Below, one piece after another: positions 8,567-17,478 of a DNA stretch of 64,000 nucleotides. The stretch is from Rhizorhabdus wittichii RW1 (lineage in GTDB: Bacteria > Pseudomonadota > Alphaproteobacteria > Sphingomonadales > Sphingomonadaceae): positions 2,542,001 through 2,606,000 of the forward strand of contig CP000699.1 of assembly GCA_000016765.1 (NCBI GenBank), given 5' to 3'. The translations under genes were made by a program, and so were the position numbers. Numbering within the stretch: position 1 is the first letter of the stretch; every line of letters begins with the position of its first letter. The notes under the pieces are model-generated. The model searched no databases and was not told the origin of the DNA. It was given only the letters and a program-made list of their open reading frames with translations.

Positions 8567-9526
8567 CTAGTCGATCATCACCACGGGCCGCCGGTCGGCG
8601 GTCGCCGCCCGCTCCCAGGCCCGTGCGACGTCGGCGAGCGGATAGCGCTCGATCCCGACATCGAGCCGCCCCTCGGCGGCGAGCGCGAGGATGTCGGCGG
8701 TGATCCGCTTCATCCGGTCGAGCGGCGGCATGTTGGCGGTGCCGCTGCCGAGCAGCTCGATCCGCGACCCGCGCAGCAGCGCCGACGGCAGCGTGATGTC
8801 GCGCCCCGCCATCTCCCCGACCGACACGAAGCGGATCGGCGTCGCTTGCCCGGCGGCATGGAGGTCGCCCTTGGTCAGGCTTTCGAGCAGCGCCTCCGCC
8901 GGCATGCCCCAGAGATAGTCGACGACGACGTCGAGGCCGTCGCCGATCACCGCCGAGAAGCGCGCGACGATATCCTCGCGCGGCAGCGACAGGTCGACGG
9001 TCGCGTCGGCGCCGAGGCCGGCGAGGACGTCCCGGTTGCGCCCGGCGGCGACGACCCGTCCCGCGCCGAGCAGCCGGGCGACCATCACCGCCATCCGCCC
9101 GGCATTGCCGGTGGCGCCGAGGATCAGCACCGACTGGCCGGGCCGGAGCCCGCCGCGCCATTCGAGCGGAAGCCAGGCGGCGATCGCCGGGTTCACCACC
9201 GCCGCCGCCGCCGCGGTGTCGAGCGCGCCGGGCACCGGTACGGTCCAGGCCGCCGGCGCCAGCTCCGCCATCGCCCCATAGGGACGCCGCGTCGCCATGA
9301 AATAGACCCGCTCGCCCGCCGCGTCGGCGCCGACGCCGTCCAGCCCGCAGACCACCGGCAGCGCCCTGGGGCTGGCATAATGGGTGCCCGCCGCGATCGC
9401 CCGGTCGATCGGCTTGATCGCCGCCGCCGCCACCCGCACCAGCGTCTCCGCCCCCTGCAGGTCGGGCTCGGCGAAATCGGCGGGATGCGGCAGCCCGCCC
9501 AGCCGATCGAGGACCACAGCCTTCAT
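8567..9526 (-). CDS. Quinone-reductase-like medium-chain dehydrogenase
   Basis: A 319-residue NAD(P)H-dependent oxidoreductase of the medium-chain dehydrogenase/reductase superfamily, quinone oxidoreductase branch. An N-terminal GroES-like domain precedes a Rossmann domain with the nucleotide motif GATGNAG at residues 137-143. The cysteine/histidine pattern for catalytic zinc is not seen, so it is of the zinc-free type that reduces quinones or C=C bonds next to a carbonyl. It is the last gene of a minus-strand operon with the FAH hydrolase and SnoaL-like protein, and converges on the GntR gene. It may reduce an unsaturated ring-cleavage intermediate; this is inference from context. Confidence 0.82.
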   Translation of the reverse strand: MKAVVLDRLGGLPHPADFAEPDLQGAETLVRVAAAAIKPIDRAIAAGTHYASPRALPVVCGLDGVGADAAGERVYFMATRRPYGAMAELAPAAWTVPVPGALDTAAAAAVVNPAIAAWLPLEWRGGLRPGQSVLILGATGNAGRMAVMVARLLGAGRVVAAGRNRDVLAGLGADATVDLSLPREDIVARFSAVIGDGLDVVVDYLWGMPAEALLESLTKGDLHAAGQATPIRFVSVGEMAGRDITLPSALLRGSRIELLGSGTANMPPLDRMKRITADILALAAEGRLDVGIERYPLADVARAWERAATADRRPVVMID

Positions 9527-9563
9527 TCCGGCACCTCGCCGCCCCGCCGCGTCGCGCCCTGCC

Positions 9564-10460
9564 TCATTGGATGAAGCTCGTCTGGTCGAGCGGTTCGGCC
9601 ACCACCCGGTTCTCGATATGGCCGAGCCCCTCGATCTCGACGCGGACGACCTGCCCCTCGCGCAGCCAGGCCGGCGGGTTGCGGCCCGCCGCGACGCCGC
9701 TCGGCGTGCCGGTGAGCAATATGTCGCCGGGCTCGAGCGTCATCACCTGGGTCAGATAGGCGATCATCGCGTCGATGCCGTTGACCAGCTCGCTGGTCCG
9801 GCCGTCCTGCACCACCGTCCCGTCGACCAGCGTCCGGATCGCGAGATCGTCCGGGGTGGCGACCTCGTCGGCGGTGGTGATCCAGGGACCGATCGGCGCG
9901 TGGGTGTCGAACGACTTGCCGAGCGTCGCGGTCGGCGCCTTGAGCTGCCAGTCGCGGACGCTGACGTCGTTGGCGACCAGATAGCCGGCGATCACCTTGC
10001 GCGCGTCGGCCGCCGCGACATGGCGGCAGCGCCGGCCGATGACGATGCCCAGCTCGCATTCATAGTCGAGCTGCTCGGACGAGGCGGGCAGGTGGATCGG
10101 ATCGAACGGGCCGGCGATCGCGCTGACCTGCTTGTTGAACCAGATCTGGTTGGAGAGGTCGGGGATCGGAATGCCCTTGGCGCGAACCTCCTCGACATGG
10201 CTCGAATAGTTGAAGCCGATACCGAGCAGCTTGGACGGCCGGGTCAGCGGGGCGAGCAGCCGGGCCTGGTCGAGGGGGATAGCCTCGCCCGCCCTGTCAG
10301 CGGCGCGACGGAGACGGGCCATCGCCGCGTCGCCGCCGGCGAGCAGCGCCTCGATCGAGGCCGGCAGGTCCGGCGCCAGCGAGGCGAAGGGGAAGGCGGC
10401 TCCATCACGGACGAGCGCCGGCACCGCCGCGCCGTCGAGCGCGATCGTCGCGAGCTTCAT
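9564..10460 (-). CDS. Fumarylacetoacetate hydrolase family protein
   Basis: A 298-residue member of the FAH family, which hydrolyses C-C bonds of acylpyruvates or hydrates/decarboxylates 2-oxo-acids from aromatic ring cleavage. The divalent-metal ligands are visible as E134 and E136 (DYECELGIV) and D165 (ANDVSVRD). The GFNY motif at 82-85 and H88 belong to the active-site lid. Length and order match the bacterial ureidoglycolate lyase/acylpyruvase branch. Its ATG overlaps the stop of the SnoaL-like gene (ATGA), and 37 bases separate it from the MDR gene. A second FAH protein is encoded at 19893-20924, so the region may process two different ring-cleavage products. Confidence 0.9.
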   Translation of the reverse strand: MKLATIALDGAAVPALVRDGAAFPFASLAPDLPASIEALLAGGDAAMARLRRAADRAGEAIPLDQARLLAPLTRPSKLLGIGFNYSSHVEEVRAKGIPIPDLSNQIWFNKQVSAIAGPFDPIHLPASSEQLDYECELGIVIGRRCRHVAAADARKVIAGYLVANDVSVRDWQLKAPTATLGKSFDTHAPIGPWITTADEVATPDDLAIRTLVDGTVVQDGRTSELVNGIDAMIAYLTQVMTLEPGDILLTGTPSGVAAGRNPPAWLREGQVVRVEIEGLGHIENRVVAEPLDQTSFIQ

Positions 10461-10882
10461 GCCGCGCCTCCCTCGACCGCGAAGCGACCCTCGAAGGCGA
10501 TGTCGAGCCGGCGGGCGGCGAACAGGGCGCGCTGCCCGTCGAAGCGCAGCTCGTCGGTCGAGGTGCCGACCGCGACCTTCGCGGCCTCGCCGGTCGGCAG
10601 CAGCATCGTGACCATGGCGTAGGCGGTGACGCCCATCGTCCCGTCGGCGCGCTCGTCGAAGCGCAGGTTCGACAGGATGTGCCGCACCTTGCGCTCGCCG
10701 GGTTTCGCGCGGGCGCTGAACCAGTCGTGGATCTCGGCCCGGCCGGCGAGCTGGAAATGGGGGGCGTCGACGGTGGCGTCGTCGGTGAACAGCTCGGCGA
10801 TGCGGTCCCCCATCCCCATGTCCGCCCGCCAGCAGAATTCATGCAGCAAATCGGCGGCGACGGCGCGCTTCTCCAAATCCAT
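10457..10882 (-). CDS. SnoaL-like / NTF2-fold protein
   Basis: A 141-residue protein with the NTF2/SnoaL cone fold: N-terminal helices (EKRAVAADLLHEFCWRAD), then RIAELFTDDATVDAP and HFQLAGRAEIHDWFSAR, the usual polar pocket pattern. Members are small isomerases, hydrolases or accessory subunits of ring-hydroxylating enzymes. The ATG at 10882 has a GGGAAGGGA ribosome site; the frame extends upstream but across the intergenic operator. It is the first gene of the operon with the FAH hydrolase and MDR. A GTCGAC operator candidate lies 41-52 bases upstream. Exact reaction unknown. Confidence 0.75.
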   Translation of the reverse strand: MDLEKRAVAADLLHEFCWRADMGMGDRIAELFTDDATVDAPHFQLAGRAEIHDWFSARAKPGERKVRHILSNLRFDERADGTMGVTAYAMVTMLLPTGEAAKVAVGTSTDELRFDGQRALFAARRLDIAFEGRFAVEGGAA

Positions 10883-10922
10883 TCGACATCCCTTCCCAAA
10901 TCGATGGCCGACATCTTGTAGG

Positions 10923-10934
10923 ATTGTCGACCAT
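10923..10934. promoter_or_regulatory. Candidate GntR operator, SnoaL/TetR divergent promoter
   Basis: ATTGTCGACCAT, identical to the site at 7107-7118 although 3.8 kb away. It sits in the AT-rich gap between the divergent SnoaL-like and TetR genes. This links the FAH operon to the same regulator as the receptor operon. Confidence 0.5.
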
Positions 10935-11067
10935 ATTGCAATATACGGTTCGGACAAAATGGCTTCCGCCCGCCGAGAGCCCGGATTTCCGACCGTTCCG
11001 GGTGGCGTTCGCATGGCCAATGGACTACATCGTCAATCCGAAAGGGCTCATTCCGACCCTTTCGCCC

Positions 11068-11853
11068 ATGGAGAGCATCATCTTGGAGGACGGAGCGCCG
11101 CGCCCGGAATCGAGCGAAGCCGCCAAGCCGGCCCGGCGCAAGGCGCGGACCGCCCCCCGCACGTCGCGGCTGAACCCGGTCCAGCTCGCCCGCAGGGTCG
11201 AGGTGGGCGAGCAGCGGCGCGCCAAGTCGCGCAACAAGCTGATGCAGGCGGCCTACCGCCTGTTCGCCGTGCACGGCGCCGAAGCGCCGACGATCGACGA
11301 CGTGATCGCCGAGGCGAAGGTCGCGCGCGGCACCTTCTACAATCATTTCAAGTCGCGCGACGAGCTGTTCCGCGCGGTCGGCAACGACGTCTCCTTCGCG
11401 ATCAACTCGGTCATCTCGGGCGCGATCGACGAGATGGAGGACCCGATCGAGCGGATCATCCTCGCCTTCCGGCTGTTCATCCGCTTCGCGGTGTCCGATG
11501 CGGCGCGCGGCTGGATCCTGCTGCGCACCATGCCGCTCGCCGGGCCGCTCAACGCCGGCGCCAAGGAGTTCATCGCCGCCGAGTTCGAGGCGGCGTTCGG
11601 GAGCGGCCGGCTGCGCGCGATGCCGATGGCCGTCGCGATCGACATGGGCCTGGGCATGCAGATCATGACGATCCACCGGGTGCTGGTCGAGAAGGTCGGC
11701 AACGACCATATCGACCTCGCCGCCGGGGAGATGGCGGTGGCGCTGGGCCTCGACCCGGCCGAGGCGCGGGCGCTGGCCTCCATCCCGATCGAGGAGGACG
11801 ATGCGCGGGCCGCGGCCGCGCGGGCCTATTCCTTCCCGGTGGAGAAGAGCTGA
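11068..11853 (+). CDS. TetR-family transcriptional regulator
   Basis: A regulator of about 261 residues. A basic linker rich in Arg/Lys/Pro precedes a TetR helix-turn-helix around LMQAAYRLFAVHGAEAPTID and ARGTFYNHFKSRDELF, where G-T-F-Y-N-H-F is the family's recognition-helix signature. The C-terminal half is an all-helical ligand-binding domain. The start is uncertain: the frame is open from 10924, with ATGs at 11020 and 11068. The later one is used because the earlier sequence shows no domain and overlaps the candidate operator. It diverges from the SnoaL-FAH-MDR operon and probably regulates it or itself. Confidence 0.85.
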   Translation: MESIILEDGAPRPESSEAAKPARRKARTAPRTSRLNPVQLARRVEVGEQRRAKSRNKLMQAAYRLFAVHGAEAPTIDDVIAEAKVARGTFYNHFKSRDELFRAVGNDVSFAINSVISGAIDEMEDPIERIILAFRLFIRFAVSDAARGWILLRTMPLAGPLNAGAKEFIAAEFEAAFGSGRLRAMPMAVAIDMGLGMQIMTIHRVLVEKVGNDHIDLAAGEMAVALGLDPAEARALASIPIEEDDARAAAARAYSFPVEKS

Positions 11854-11906
11854 TCCGGCCGATGGTTTCGGACTCGATCGCAGCCTGTCGGTTTTCCTCA
11901 TCTTTC

Positions 11907-12000
11907 CGTCATTCCCGCGAAAGCGGGAATCCATGGACGGCGGCCCGCAAGAAGCCGGATGCCCCGTAACCATGGACTCCCGCTTTCGCGGGAGTGACGG
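11907..12000. repeat. 94-bp inverted-repeat element, family A, copy 1
   Basis: Starts CGTCATTCCCGCGAAAGCGG and ends in its near reverse complement, with an internal GC-rich segment. The same element is at 17210-17302 and 25958-26050. The internal segment here runs in the opposite direction to those two copies. It looks like a REP/MITE-type non-coding repeat and fills the gap between the TetR gene and the next operon. Confidence 0.85.
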
Positions 12001-12042
12001 CGGGGGGCCTGACGACATGCCTCGGTCCCATCTGGAACGAGC

Positions 12043-13785
12043 CTAGGACGAACGCCCCAGCAGGGCGGCCACTCCGCGCGTCAGTTCCTCCCCCGCTTCG
12101 GTCGAGAAGGCCGGCGCCATCCAGGCGACATGGGTGTCGGGCCGGACGAGGATCGCCCCCGAATCGCCGGTCTCGCGCAGGCCGCGCCACGCCTGGTAGC
12201 TGTCCTCATGGTCGCCGCCGGGCCCGATCAGGCTCACCCCGATGTCGAGCCCGAACCGGTCGGCGACGGCGCGGCAGACGTCGCGCCACCCCTCCCCGCC
12301 GGGACCGGTGAGCAGGTGGAAGCCGCCGTCGGAGACGATGTCGAGCGTCGACCGCTCGACCCCGTCGCGGCCGACCAGCCGGGCATGCGGCAGCACCGCG
12401 CCGGGGCAGACCTGCGGCCGGTGGATCAGGTCGGGGTCGGCGCTCGGCCGGTAGGCGACGCCGCAATCGACGACCGCGCCCTCGGGATAATGATAGCCGA
12501 GCTCGAAGCCGGCGGCGCTGAACTGATAGGCCTGGAGCGAGAAGGCCTCGGCAACCCGCGCGCGCACCTGCTCGCCGGCCTCGCCCGGCGCCGACAGCAG
12601 GTCGAGGCACGCCTGCCCCTCCGCCACCGTCTGGCCCGGCGCATAGCCGAGCGCCGCCGCGACGGCGGGGAATTCGCCGACGCTCTTCATCGACCGCGCG
12701 ATCACCGCCGCGCCGATCGGCTGGCGCTCGACCCCATAGGTTTCGAGCAGCGCCGGATCGGCGACGCCGCGCTGCACGAGGTCGAGCTTCCACGCCAGAT
12801 TATAGGCGTCGAGCATCGAGGTGTTGGCGCCGAGCCCGTTGGCGGGCGAGTGGCGATGGACCGCGTCGCCGACGCAGAAGACGCGGCCGCGCGAATAGCT
12901 GCGGGCGACCTGCGCGTTCATCAGCCAGGTGCCGGCGTGGAGGATCTCCACCGCGATATCGGGATCGCCGACGATGTGGCGGATGCGATCGACCAGCACA
13001 TCATGGTCGAGGTCGGGCTCGCCAGTGGCGGGATCGTACATGAAGGTGACCATCCACTGGTCCCACGGCTCGACCGCGACGAACACGCCCGATCCGATCC
13101 AGAAGGGGCTGCCCGGCTGGTTGGTCCAGAACAGCGCGCCGGGGCGATGCGCGACGTAACGGCTGAGATCGGCGCGGATCCAGACGTTGATCGCCGCGCC
13201 CCAGCCGGCCGGCCCGTCCAGTTCGAGGCCGATGTCGCGCGCGACCAGGCTGTTGGCGCCGTCCGCGCCGACCAGATAGTCGGCCTCGATGCGGACCGTC
13301 TCGCCGGTCGCCCGGTTGCGGACGGTGGCGCGGACGCCGCCCTCGTCCTGCTCGACGGAGAGGCAGTCCATGTTGAACAGCAGCTTGCCGCCCCGCCGCA
13401 GCAATTCCTCGGCGAGGATCGGCTCGAGGTTGTGCTGCGCGATATTGGCGGGGTCGCAGGGCGAGCTGTCATGATAGCCGCCCGGTCCCGACGAATGATA
13501 ATGTTCGAGCCGGCCGATCTCGCGCCCGGCGAGGCTGACGCACCAGACGACGTTCCGGACCGCGCCCTGCGGAAAGGCGCGGCGGCGGACGGCCTGCTCC
13601 AGTCCGAGGCCGCGCAGCAGTTCCATCGCGCGCGGGTTGATGTGGTGGGCGCGCGGCGTGTGCGCGGTCCAGCCATAGCGGGTGATGGTCAGCGCGTCGC
13701 AGCCCTGGCGCTGCAACAGCAGGCCGGCGGCGAGCCCGGCCGGCCCGGCGCCGACGACGAGGACACCGGTTCTGATCGTTTCCAT
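12043..13785 (-). CDS. FAD-dependent aromatic hydroxylase (TfdB/PheA type)
   Basis: A 580-residue flavoprotein monooxygenase of the class A p-hydroxybenzoate-hydroxylase fold. It carries the dinucleotide motif GAGPAGLAAG (12-21), the D-G motif (LVGADGANS) and the second FAD motif (VFCVGDAVHRHSP). The C-terminal thioredoxin-like extension and overall length match phenol or 2,4-dichlorophenol hydroxylases. It would use NAD(P)H and O2 to hydroxylate an aromatic ring, making a catechol or hydroquinone for cleavage. It lies downstream of the Tat-exported MBL hydrolase and a TonB receptor on the same strand, so the three may form one uptake-and-oxidation unit. The substrate cannot be read. Confidence 0.9.
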   Translation of the reverse strand: METIRTGVLVVGAGPAGLAAGLLLQRQGCDALTITRYGWTAHTPRAHHINPRAMELLRGLGLEQAVRRRAFPQGAVRNVVWCVSLAGREIGRLEHYHSSGPGGYHDSSPCDPANIAQHNLEPILAEELLRRGGKLLFNMDCLSVEQDEGGVRATVRNRATGETVRIEADYLVGADGANSLVARDIGLELDGPAGWGAAINVWIRADLSRYVAHRPGALFWTNQPGSPFWIGSGVFVAVEPWDQWMVTFMYDPATGEPDLDHDVLVDRIRHIVGDPDIAVEILHAGTWLMNAQVARSYSRGRVFCVGDAVHRHSPANGLGANTSMLDAYNLAWKLDLVQRGVADPALLETYGVERQPIGAAVIARSMKSVGEFPAVAAALGYAPGQTVAEGQACLDLLSAPGEAGEQVRARVAEAFSLQAYQFSAAGFELGYHYPEGAVVDCGVAYRPSADPDLIHRPQVCPGAVLPHARLVGRDGVERSTLDIVSDGGFHLLTGPGGEGWRDVCRAVADRFGLDIGVSLIGPGGDHEDSYQAWRGLRETGDSGAILVRPDTHVAWMAPAFSTEAGEELTRGVAALLGRSS

Positions 13786-13805
13786 GGAAGCTTTTTTACC
13801 GTTGG

Positions 13806-14819
13806 TCAGAGGATGGCGCCGTCATGGGCGACGACGATCTCGCCCGCGAAATGCGGCCGCGCCTGGGCGATCCAGGCCGCGTCGGGGACGATCTTCGAGC
13901 TGCCCGGCGAGAGATGGTGGAGGACCAGCGTCTTGACCCCGGCCGCCGCGGCGACCTTCGCGGCGTCGGCCACCGAAGTGTGCGCCTTGAGGACATGCTC
14001 GGCGAACTTGGCGGGATCATAGCCCTGCGGCGCCGAGCTGCCGGCGCCGTTGATCCGGGCGTCGCCGTCGGCCGGCGGCGGCGCGCCCTTCATCATCTCG
14101 ATCGTCCGCGCCACGTCGCAGGCCTCGTGGACCAATATGTCGGCGCCCCTGGCGAGGCCGATCAGCGCGTCGGACGGCGAGGTGTCGCCCGAGAAGACGA
14201 CCGAGCGGTCGGCCGTGTCGAAGCGATAGGCGAGCGCCGGCTCGACCGGCGGATGGTGGACGACGACCGACCGGACGCGGACGCGGTCGTCCTGCATGAC
14301 CGGCCCCGCCGCGGATATCTCGTCGACCCGCACCGGCGGCATCGGCGGCGAGTGCATGTCCTCCTTGTAATAGTGCAGCGGCAGCGCATTGGCCGACAGC
14401 AGGTCGTCGGTGATCTTGCGGAGCGGCGGCGGCCCGTAGACGCGCAGCTCGTCGCGCCGCCCCTGCAACCAGGAGAAGAACAGGAAGGAGCCATAGTCGA
14501 GCAGATGGTCGGCATGGTTGTGGGTGATGAACACCGATCCGATCGCCGCGACCGACAGGCCGGCGCGCGAGATGCGCTCGCACGCGCCATAGCCGCAATC
14601 GATCAGGTAGACCGCGTCGCCGACCACCAGCGCGCTCGCCGCCATGCCGCGCTCGCCCCCCAGCATCGGCCCGCCGCCGGTGCCGAGCAGGTAGAGCTTC
14701 GTCGCGGACGACGACGACGCCGTCGCCGCCCGGACGGCCGGTGCGCCGCCGGCGGCGACGGCCGCCGCCAGCCCGATGCCCCCCAGCATCGAACGACGGC
14801 TGACGCGCTGCGATGTCAT
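13806..14819 (-). CDS. Tat-exported metallo-beta-lactamase-fold hydrolase
   Basis: A 337-residue MBL-fold enzyme of the RNase Z/arylsulfatase-like branch. The N-terminus has a twin-arginine motif (SRRSMLGG) and a hydrophobic stretch ending ...APAVRA, so it should be folded in the cytoplasm and exported. The zinc motif is THNHADH (HxHxDH), with later FSGDTSPSD and the terminal HHLSPG giving the remaining ligands. The ATG overlaps the stop of the TonB receptor upstream (ATGA), which fixes the start. Twenty bases separate it from the flavin hydroxylase. It may hydrolyse a phospho-, sulfo- or carboxylic ester of the substrate in the periplasm; that is inference. Confidence 0.88.
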   Translation of the reverse strand: MTSQRVSRRSMLGGIGLAAAVAAGGAPAVRAATASSSSATKLYLLGTGGGPMLGGERGMAASALVVGDAVYLIDCGYGACERISRAGLSVAAIGSVFITHNHADHLLDYGSFLFFSWLQGRRDELRVYGPPPLRKITDDLLSANALPLHYYKEDMHSPPMPPVRVDEISAAGPVMQDDRVRVRSVVVHHPPVEPALAYRFDTADRSVVFSGDTSPSDALIGLARGADILVHEACDVARTIEMMKGAPPPADGDARINGAGSSAPQGYDPAKFAEHVLKAHTSVADAAKVAAAAGVKTLVLHHLSPGSSKIVPDAAWIAQARPHFAGEIVVAHDGAIL

Positions 14820-17011
14820 CAGAATTTCACTCCGAGGGTGATGCCGTAGGTGCGGGGCGCCTGATAGGAGGCGTTGCTGTCGAACGTCCCCGCCTGGAGC
14901 GTGTTGAATATCTTCTCGTTCAGGATGTTGCGCATCCACAGCCGGGCGTTGACCCCGTTGGGGAAGTCGAGCCGCGCGCCCGCCGCCAGCAGGTTGTAGG
15001 ACGGCTGGCGCAGGATATTGTCGGGCTGGGTGAAATAGCCGTCATTATAGGTGTAGCTGAGGTCGACCAGCAGGTCGGCGAAGCTCAGCGGCGTGCGGTG
15101 GGTCGCGGTCAGCGTCGCGCTGAAATCGGCGGTCACCGGCAGGCGGTTGCCCTTGGCCGATCCGGTGGTGATGACGATCCCGGTCGGCACCTGGGTCGAG
15201 ATCACCGCATTGGGGAAGCGGGTGAAGCGGTCGTGGAGCAGGGTCATGCCGCCCGACAGCGACAGCCGGCTGCTCAGCTTCGCCTCGAAATCGACGTCGA
15301 GGCCGTACACCCGCGCCGCCGCGCCGTTGTAGAAGCTCTGCTGCGATCCGATGAACTTCGACACCTGGATGTTGCTATAGTCGTAATAGAAGCCGGCGAC
15401 GTCGATCCGCAGGTGGCGGTCGAACAGATTGGCCTTGGCGCCGACCTCATAGGCGTCGAGCCGTTCGGGCAGATAGGCGGCGTCGGTCGGGAACTGGCCG
15501 TTGAAGCCGCCGCTCTTGAAGCCGCGATTATAGGAGGCATAGACCAGCAGCTGCGGCGAGAAGCGATGGTCGACCGCGACCCGCCAGGTCGGCCGGTTGT
15601 AGCGGACGCTGCGGTCCGCGACCGGCGCGCCGGGCACCGGGGCCGGCAGCGCCGCGAAGGTGGTGAAGCTCTCGATGTCGGTGAGGCTCTTGCGCTCGCG
15701 CGTGTAGCGGATGCCGAGGGTCAGCCTGGTCGCGTCGGTGATCGGCGCGGTCGCCTGCGCATAGCCGGCCAGCGAACGCGTCCCCAGCCGGGCATAGCTG
15801 AAGCTGCCGGTGACCGGGCCCAGCGGGCTCGACGGCCTGACGAAGCCGTCCAGCGCCACGCCGTTGGGATCGAACCGGCCCGCCGCGTTGAAGTAGAAGG
15901 CGCCGAGCACCCAGCTTATCTTCGAATCCGGGTTGGAGGTGAGCTGGACCTCCTGGCTGAACTGGCGGTCCGACTGGCCGATGTCGATCGACACCAGCTT
16001 GAGGTTGCTGACGTCGCCGTCGAAGACGAGGCTGTAGCGCGCCTTGCGATAGGCGCTGATGCTGACCAGCGAGGCGAAGCCGAGATCCTGGGTGATCTGC
16101 GCGGTGGCGCCGCCGCTCTTGACGCGGCTGTTCGGCTGGACGTCGCTCGCGGTGTCCCAGGTCCTGGTGGGGAGGATCAGGCCCGGAAAAGGGAAGCCGG
16201 TCCCCGGCGCCAGCACGGTCGACGGGCTGATGTTGTTGCGGTTGTCGAGATAGTCGCCGGTGATGCGGACCTTGGTCGCGTCGCTCGGCTCGAACAGCAG
16301 CGACGAGCGGACGGCGACGTCGTGATAGGTGCGATAGGCGTCCTTGCCGGTGACGATATTGTCGCCCCAGCCCTTGCCCTGCACCTCGGCATGGCCGGCG
16401 AAGTTCATCGCCACCGTGTCGGACAGGCCGCCGGTGACGTAGATATCGCCGGTGAAATCCTGGTAGTTGGCGGCGGTCACCGACGCGGTGCCGCCGAAAT
16501 CGTGGCTCGGCTGGCGGGTGATCACCTGGATCAGGCCGCCGGTCGTGTTGCGGCCGAACAGCGTGCCCTGCGGCCCCTTCAGAATCTCGACCCGCTCGAT
16601 ATTGGCGAGCGAGAACAGATTGGCCTGCGGCGCCGCCTGGTAGACGCCGTCGACATAGACCGCGACGCCGCCCTCGAAGCCCGGCCCGACCGCCGCGTTG
16701 CCGATGCCGCGGATGCGCGGCTGCAGATAGCCGGCGACGGTGACCAGGGTGACGCTGGGCGCCGCGGCGATCATGTCGCGCATCGAATTGACACCGCGCG
16801 CCGTCAGCATGTCGGCGGTCGCGGCGGTGATCGAGATCGGCACGTTCTCCAGGCTCTCGGAGCGGCGCTGCGCCGTCACGATGATCTCGGCGATGCCCGA
16901 ATCGTCGACGGCGGCGGCGGTCTGCGCGGCCGCCAGCGCCGGCACCTGCCAGAGCGCCGCGCCCGCCGCCAGCGCGGACATGATCCGAACAGGACGAATT
17001 TCGATTGCCAT
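14819..17011 (-). CDS. TonB-dependent outer-membrane receptor
   Basis: A 730-residue receptor with a signal peptide (residues 1-29, ending ALAAAQ), a TonB-box-like IAEIIVTAQRR, a plug with VEILKGPQGTLFGRNTTGG, and a barrel ending in phenylalanine (GITLGVKF), the usual last residue for outer-membrane insertion. This is the sphingomonad type often linked to aromatic or terpenoid uptake. It is the first gene of the operon with the Tat MBL hydrolase and flavin hydroxylase. A sigma-70-like promoter is visible at 17060-17086 upstream. Confidence 0.93.
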   Translation of the reverse strand: MAIEIRPVRIMSALAAGAALWQVPALAAAQTAAAVDDSGIAEIIVTAQRRSESLENVPISITAATADMLTARGVNSMRDMIAAAPSVTLVTVAGYLQPRIRGIGNAAVGPGFEGGVAVYVDGVYQAAPQANLFSLANIERVEILKGPQGTLFGRNTTGGLIQVITRQPSHDFGGTASVTAANYQDFTGDIYVTGGLSDTVAMNFAGHAEVQGKGWGDNIVTGKDAYRTYHDVAVRSSLLFEPSDATKVRITGDYLDNRNNISPSTVLAPGTGFPFPGLILPTRTWDTASDVQPNSRVKSGGATAQITQDLGFASLVSISAYRKARYSLVFDGDVSNLKLVSIDIGQSDRQFSQEVQLTSNPDSKISWVLGAFYFNAAGRFDPNGVALDGFVRPSSPLGPVTGSFSYARLGTRSLAGYAQATAPITDATRLTLGIRYTRERKSLTDIESFTTFAALPAPVPGAPVADRSVRYNRPTWRVAVDHRFSPQLLVYASYNRGFKSGGFNGQFPTDAAYLPERLDAYEVGAKANLFDRHLRIDVAGFYYDYSNIQVSKFIGSQQSFYNGAAARVYGLDVDFEAKLSSRLSLSGGMTLLHDRFTRFPNAVISTQVPTGIVITTGSAKGNRLPVTADFSATLTATHRTPLSFADLLVDLSYTYNDGYFTQPDNILRQPSYNLLAAGARLDFPNGVNARLWMRNILNEKIFNTLQAGTFDSNASYQAPRTYGITLGVKF

Positions 17012-17049
17012 TGTCAGCCCCTCCCAGCTTTCTGTTTTCGAAATGACTT

Positions 17050-17086
17050 ATTTGTCCAAATTATAACGCCGCCCGATGACGGTCAA
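17050..17086 (-). promoter_or_regulatory. Sigma-70-like promoter with overlapping palindrome
   Basis: On the minus strand, TTGACC (17081-17086) and TATAAT (17060-17065) are 15 bases apart, about 50 bases before the receptor start at 17011. The palindrome ATTTGTCCAAAT (17050-17061) overlaps the -10 box, a good place for a repressor. A related half, ATTTGAACAA, lies at 17091-17100. Confidence 0.55.
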
Positions 17087-17209
17087 TATGATTTGAACAA
17101 GAATGTCATATAACAATCGAACGCTGGAGCGACGGTCGGTCTCTGCCGGAAAATGGACGGTTCGATCCGATGCAGGCTTTACGGATGGTATCGAATCACG
17201 CCGCCCTGT

Positions 17210-17302
17210 CGTCATTCCCGCGAAAGCGGGAATCCACGGTTGCGGAGCATCCAGTCTCTTGCGGGCCGCCGTCCATGGATTCCCGCTTTCGCGGGAATGA
17301 CG
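17210..17302. repeat. 93-bp inverted-repeat element, family A, copy 2
   Basis: Same element as at 11907-12000, with the internal segment in the opposite direction, and as at 25958-26050 in the same direction. The ends are near-perfect inverted copies of CGTCATTCCCGCGAAAGCGG. It lies between two receptor genes. Confidence 0.85.
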
Positions 17303-17443
17303 ACAGGGGCGGAGGACGTGGCTCCATGCAGTCTGGAACGAGTCCAGCAGGGGGAACCGGCGGAGGAAATCCATCCTCTCGGCGACCTACACGATCCACC
17401 TATTTGACGAATCAGGCTATATTGCGTGACGGGCGCCGACACG

Positions 17444-17478
17444 AAAACGCCGGACCGAAGACGGGCTTCGATCCGGCG
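17444..17478 (-). terminator. Rho-independent terminator of the 17528-19720 receptor
   Basis: On the minus strand a 13-base stem (17466-17478 with 17448-17460, one mismatch) encloses a 5-base loop and is followed by TTTT (17447-17444). It lies 50 bases after the receptor stop. Confidence 0.7.

Noticed and set aside
12130-14022. Open frame of 630 codons on the plus strand
   Set aside because: Antisense to the flavin hydroxylase with complete FAD motifs. Shadow frame.
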